From contig NZ_CP017671.1 of the NCBI RefSeq assembly GCF_001874625.1, positions 2,480,001 through 2,544,000 on the forward strand: a DNA stretch of 64,000 nucleotides. Direction: 5' to 3'. Each line of letters opens with the position of its first letter. Within the stretch, counting starts at the first letter, position 1. The notes under the pieces were generated by a model that had not been told where the DNA came from, searched no databases, and saw only the letters and a program-made list of their open reading frames with translations. The position numbers were made by a program, and so were the translations under genes. This document shows, piece by piece, positions 60,976 through 64,000 of this stretch. Source of the DNA: Providencia rettgeri. GTDB taxonomy: Bacteria > Pseudomonadota > Gammaproteobacteria > Enterobacterales > Enterobacteriaceae.

Positions 60976-60992
60976 TACTGGTGATAAAACAC

Positions 60993-61031
60993 AAAAAAAA
61001 CCTGCAAATATTATTTCGCAGGTTTTTTTTT
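60993..61031. terminator. Bidirectional terminator between yciB and the YqaE-like gene
   Basis: Stem AAAACCTGC / GCAGGTTTT with a 12-base loop, with A8 on one side and T9 on the other, so it serves both convergent genes. Confidence 0.88.
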
Positions 61032-61043
61032 ACTCGTTAAATA

Positions 61044-61241
61044 TTAATATCGCTTCTCACCAAATGCTTTTTCAATTTTTTTATCTGTATTGTATTGCGA
61101 TAACGCATATACTGACCAAATTGCAGCCGGTAGCCAGCCAATAAGTGTTATTTGAAGAACCAAGCAAATAATGCCAGCAAAAGGACGGCCTATCGTGAAA
61201 AACTGTAACCAAGGTAATAATATTGCTAATAACAGTCTCAT
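61044..61241 (-). CDS. Small YqaE/Pmp3-like membrane protein
   Basis: Hydrophobic protein of 65 aa with two membrane helices (about 3-22 and 25-46). It resembles the YqaE/Pmp3 (UPF0057) family, whose members are small stress-associated membrane proteins. The pattern LLLAILLPWLQFFTIGR followed by LQITLIGWLPAAIWSVYAL is typical. The C-terminal tail is charged (NTDKKIEKAFGEKRY). The ATG at 61241 has GGGAG six bases upstream, so the in-frame ATG at 61253 is less likely. Family membership is judged by pattern only. Confidence 0.75.
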   Translation of the reverse strand: MRLLLAILLPWLQFFTIGRPFAGIICLVLQITLIGWLPAAIWSVYALSQYNTDKKIEKAFGEKRY

Positions 61242-61520
61242 GTTATCTCCCACAGTGAGTTACCAATATTAATTTATTATAGTATAAACAATCTAATCAG
61301 TTGACTAAACGTAAAACACACTTCCTGTTTATTCTTTGCATAACTATATCTTTTTGGTGAATTTAGAAGCAACATGGCGGGTTTCCCCTCTTATTTTTAC
61401 ATTAAATCAATTATAGGTGCGTAAACAATGGATAACTTAATGGTTATTGTTTACGACTACATATGTAATTTGCTATAAATGCCAAATCAATATGTTTATC
61501 CTTTTTAATAAGAGTCAAAT

Positions 61521-61949
61521 ATGCAATTACCAAACGGTGAATTGGTTTTACGAACGTTAGCCATGCCCGCAGACACTAACGCAAATGGTGATATTTTTGG
61601 TGGCTGGTTAATGTCGCAAATGGATATTGGTGGTGCTATTTTAGCTAAAGAAATTGCACTTGGCCGTGTGGTCACCGTCGCTGTAAATGGTATTAAATTC
61701 CAAAAGCCTGTTGCGGTAGGGGATGTCGTTTGCTGTTACGCCCGTTGCTTAAAAACAGGCAAAAGCTCAATCACTATTAATATCGAAGTGTGGGTAAAAA
61801 AAGTGGCTACAGCACCTGTTGGTCAACGATATCAAGCCACTGATGCGGTATTCACCTATGTTGCTGTCAATGACGACAATACAACTAGGGCACTCCCCAT
61901 AGAAAAACAACATTTTCAGTTAGCAAGTTCAGAACAACAGTTTGATTAA
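61521..61949 (+). CDS. yciA: Acyl-CoA thioesterase YciA
   Basis: Hot-dog-fold acyl-CoA thioester hydrolase of broad specificity, 142 aa against 132 in E. coli. The catalytic segment LRTLAMPADTNANGDIFGGW carries the active-site Asp (around 25-30 in ANGDIFGGW). MSQMDIGGAILAKEIA and VAVGDVVCCYARC, followed by INIEVWVKKVA, are family blocks. Cytoplasmic. It is preceded by a 267-bp gap with no visible gene and followed by a strong terminator shared with tonB. Confidence 0.97.
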   Translation: MQLPNGELVLRTLAMPADTNANGDIFGGWLMSQMDIGGAILAKEIALGRVVTVAVNGIKFQKPVAVGDVVCCYARCLKTGKSSITINIEVWVKKVATAPVGQRYQATDAVFTYVAVNDDNTTRALPIEKQHFQLASSEQQFD

Positions 61950-61963
61950 TTGATATTATTTAT

Positions 61964-62005
61964 AAAAAAGCACCTTGCGCAGTAATGGCATAAGGTGCTT
62001 TTTTT
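61964..62005. terminator. Bidirectional terminator between yciA and tonB
   Basis: Stem AAAAAAGCACCTT / AAGGTGCTTTTTT with a 15-base loop. It has a T run on the plus strand and the matching A run that serves tonB on the minus strand. Confidence 0.9.
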
Positions 62006-62020
62006 ATGAAAAACGAGTGC

Positions 62021-62755
62021 CTAAACTTGGCTCACAGTTCCATCCAATTTGAAGTAAATCTCCGTTACATACCCTTTAGCAGGTTGTTTTTCATAAGCCC
62101 AGCGGTTCATGGCACGTTTAACTTCGCGTTCAAATAAACCTTTCGGTGAAACTTCAACAAACTCAATATTGGTAACCCGGCCTGAGTCGTCGATATCATA
62201 ACGTACTTTAACATACCCTTCTTTACCTAAACGACGGGCGCGGTCCGGATACATTGGTGGCTGTTTATGTAATGCTTTTGGCCCACTTTTATTCGAGGTT
62301 TTGCTGCTTGTTCCTGCATTTTTTGCTGTAGTAACCGCATTATTATTAGTTTTAGGCGCATCTGCATCGGACTTTAAGTTGCTCATCGCCAGTTGTTTTT
62401 CTACTGGCTTGACCTCTTCTTTAATTTTTTTCTTTTCTTCCTGTTTAGGTTTAGGTTTAGGTTTCTTTTTCACCTCAGGTTTTTTCTTTGGTAATGCAAT
62501 GACTGGCTCAACAACAGGCTCCGGTTCGGGCTCAACAACAGGTTCTGGTTCAACAACCGGCTCTGGCTCTACTGGCGTCTCAACAGGTTGAGCAGGCTCA
62601 GATGCAGGTTCAGGGGCAGCAAAACTAATCATTGCTATCGTCATTGGTTCAGGATCTCTGGCCAAATTAGGTTGATTAAAAATCCATGCCATCGCAAGGC
62701 CTGCATGAATAGATAATGAAATGACGATAATTAAAGTCCAACGGATCCAACGCAT
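62021..62755 (-). CDS. tonB: TonB energy transducer
   Basis: Couples the proton-motive force, via ExbB/ExbD, to outer-membrane receptors for siderophores and cobalamin. 244 aa. The N-terminal membrane helix (about 3-26) contains the essential SxxxH motif (S13, H17). A periplasm-spanning region follows with Glu-Pro repeats (about 48-86) and then Lys-Pro repeats (about 90-120). The C-terminal domain (about 165-244) starts QPPMYPDRARRLGKEGYVKV and includes YEKQPAKGY. The ATG at 62755 is preferred; a TTG two codons upstream (62761) is the alternative. Convergent with yciA. Confidence 0.95.
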   Translation of the reverse strand: MRWIRWTLIIVISLSIHAGLAMAWIFNQPNLARDPEPMTIAMISFAAPEPASEPAQPVETPVEPEPVVEPEPVVEPEPEPVVEPVIALPKKKPEVKKKPKPKPKQEEKKKIKEEVKPVEKQLAMSNLKSDADAPKTNNNAVTTAKNAGTSSKTSNKSGPKALHKQPPMYPDRARRLGKEGYVKVRYDIDDSGRVTNIEFVEVSPKGLFEREVKRAMNRWAYEKQPAKGYVTEIYFKLDGTVSQV

Positions 62756-62880
62756 ATGCAATTTCTACCTACACCAGTCTAACTATAATAATATGCCCAA
62801 TAGTTTAAATGCAAATAGCAATCATATTCAATAAGCTTTGTCATACAAAGTGAAAAATGTGAATGTGCGCTTTAATAACC

Positions 62881-63054
62881 TTATTCAATCCATTGAGTAA
62901 AAAGTAGCGAATGGCGACGACGGTACACATCGATTTTGCGCATTGTATAAATGTGCATATTCCGTCTAGAATGCCCTTCCAGCCAGCGTCTACGGCGACG
63001 AAGGGTCTGCCTTAACATCCGCCAGCGCCCCACTTCATGCCTACTACGTCTCAT
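62881..63054 (-). CDS. yciY: YciY family small basic protein
   Basis: Very basic protein of 57 aa, same length as E. coli YciY. Matching segments are RRSRHEVGRWRMLRQ, RRWLEGHSRRNMHIY and the C-terminal RRRHSLLF. The start at 63054 has AAAGGA upstream; in-frame Met codons to 63078 lie before that ribosome site. The function is unknown. In E. coli yciY also lies beside cls, on the opposite strand. It is convergent with nothing and divergent from cls across a 287-bp gap that holds both promoters. Confidence 0.88.
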   Translation of the reverse strand: MRRSRHEVGRWRMLRQTLRRRRRWLEGHSRRNMHIYTMRKIDVYRRRHSLLFTQWIE

Positions 63055-63341
63055 TTTATTTTGTCCTTTTATCATCAAAAAATAACGTCAAAAAAATATT
63101 ATATTCTTTTGTAAAAAAGAACCAAGGGGAACTTTTTGAGACAGTTTCTCTTACAATTTAATATCTCATTGATATTATCAATATATGCAATCATTATTTC
63201 CTAATGATTTTGCCTATTTCACAAAGCTTTTACTGCAAAATTTTGCTAAATTCTATTAAGTTGATATTTTACTAACGGTTTTTTTAACTAGGTCGTCTTT
63301 CTTTAACCCGATTCCCTTATCAGTGAGGCATGTGATCCACT

Positions 63342-64000
63342 ATGGCAACCGTCTATACACTTATGAGTTGGCTTTTATTTTTCCTTTATTGGCTAATCAT
63401 TGCAGCAGTCACTGTCCGCATTTTAGTCAAAAGAAGGCCTGTCACCTCTGCCATGACATGGCTTCTGATTATCTATATTCTCCCTTTAGTCGGTATCATT
63501 GCTTATGTGGCTTTTGGTGAACTCCACCTCGGAAAACGCCGTGTTGATAAAGCGCATCATATGTGGCCTTCTGTTGCTACATGGCTGGAAAATTTACGCA
63601 GTTCAAAACACATCTTTGCAACCGAAAATAGCCGTGTCGCTGAGCCACTTTTTCAATTAGTGGAAAAACGTCAAGGAGTTGCTGGTGTTAAAGGCAACCG
63701 AATCCAGTTATTAACTACATGCGAAGATTCACTGAAAGCGATTGTCAATGATATCAACAACGCCCAGCACTCTATCGAAATGGTGTTTTATATTTGGCAG
63801 CCGGGTGGCTTAGTCGATGGTGTTACCGAAGCTTTATTGAATGCGGCAAAGCGTGGCGTTAAATGCCGTATTATGGTCGACTCAGCAGGAAGTTGGCATT
63901 TTTTCCGGAGCGACTACCCAGCAAAAATGCGAGCTGCTGGCATTGAGTTTGTTGAATCTCTTAAAGTCAATTTAATGCGTTTTTTCTTACGCCGCATGGA
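63342..64000 (+). CDS. clsA: Cardiolipin synthase A, N-terminal part (cut by window edge)
   Basis: Membrane phospholipase-D-family enzyme that joins two phosphatidylglycerol molecules into cardiolipin. The first 219 codons are present. Two N-terminal membrane helices (about 8-27 and 38-58), with the [20 protein letters not shown] segment, precede the catalytic region. Conserved stretches are [31 protein letters not shown] and [18 protein letters not shown]. The first HKD motif lies beyond the right edge. GAGG lies about 13 bases before the ATG. The reading frame stays open to the end of the window. Confidence 0.95.
   Translation, partial: MATVYTLMSWLLFFLYWLIIAAVTVRILVKRRPVTSAMTWLLIIYILPLVGIIAYVAFGELHLGKRRVDKAHHMWPSVATWLENLRSSKHIFATENSRVAEPLFQLVEKRQGVAGVKGNRIQLLTTCEDSLKAIVNDINNAQHSIEMVFYIWQPGGLVDGVTEALLNAAKRGVKCRIMVDSAGSWHFFRSDYPAKMRAAGIEFVESLKVNLMRFFLRRM

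Overview
The window is a chromosomal segment of a gamma-proteobacterium of the order Enterobacterales. Almost every housekeeping gene is a close match to an Escherichia coli counterpart. The low GC content, the separate trpG and trpD genes and the accessory genes point to the Proteus/Providencia/Morganella group; Providencia is my best guess, by inference only. No rRNA, tRNA, CRISPR array, insertion sequence or prophage is visible.

Layout. Bases 1-14.2 kb match, in order, the E. coli block fumC-manA-ydgA-add-ydgJ-ydgK-rsxABCDGE-nth. fumA is missing, and a YfeH-type transporter sits between add and ydgJ. Bases 14.4-64 kb match, in reverse order, the E. coli rnb-to-cls block: rnb, osmB, yciH, pyrF, lapB, lapA, pgpB, ribA, acnA, cysB, topA, yciN, sohB, yciK, btuR, rluB, yciO, rnm, the trp operon, ompW, yciC, yciB, yciA, tonB, yciY and cls. 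These blocks are well separated in E. coli, so the nth/rnb boundary is a synteny junction. Genes interleaved into the second block are hemB, two AT-rich genes of unknown function (22.4-24.2 kb), an M13 metallopeptidase, sodC, aphA, a SulP transporter, a YqaE-like protein and a two-partner secretion (TPS) locus.

How the genes work together. The rsx operon builds an Rnf-type membrane electron-transfer complex next to the Fe-S DNA glycosylase gene nth. lapA-lapB and pgpB act in envelope lipid homeostasis. trpLEGDCBA makes tryptophan and carries a recognisable promoter/operator, a leader peptide with three Trp codons and an attenuator. tonB energises outer-membrane transport, and cls, cut by the right edge, makes cardiolipin.

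Most notable accessory element: two paralogous, unusually short TpsA-type exoproteins (716 and 719 aa) flank the aphA-to-trpA segment. One TpsB outer-membrane transporter lies downstream of the second. Both TpsA proteins end at equivalent places, have no C-terminal toxin and have no immunity gene nearby.

Broken genes. rsxD carries one frameshift and pgpB two. Each is repaired by adding one base to a short homopolymer, so base-call errors are as likely as real mutations. rsxC contains a tandem array of 114-bp repeats whose third and fourth units are identical.
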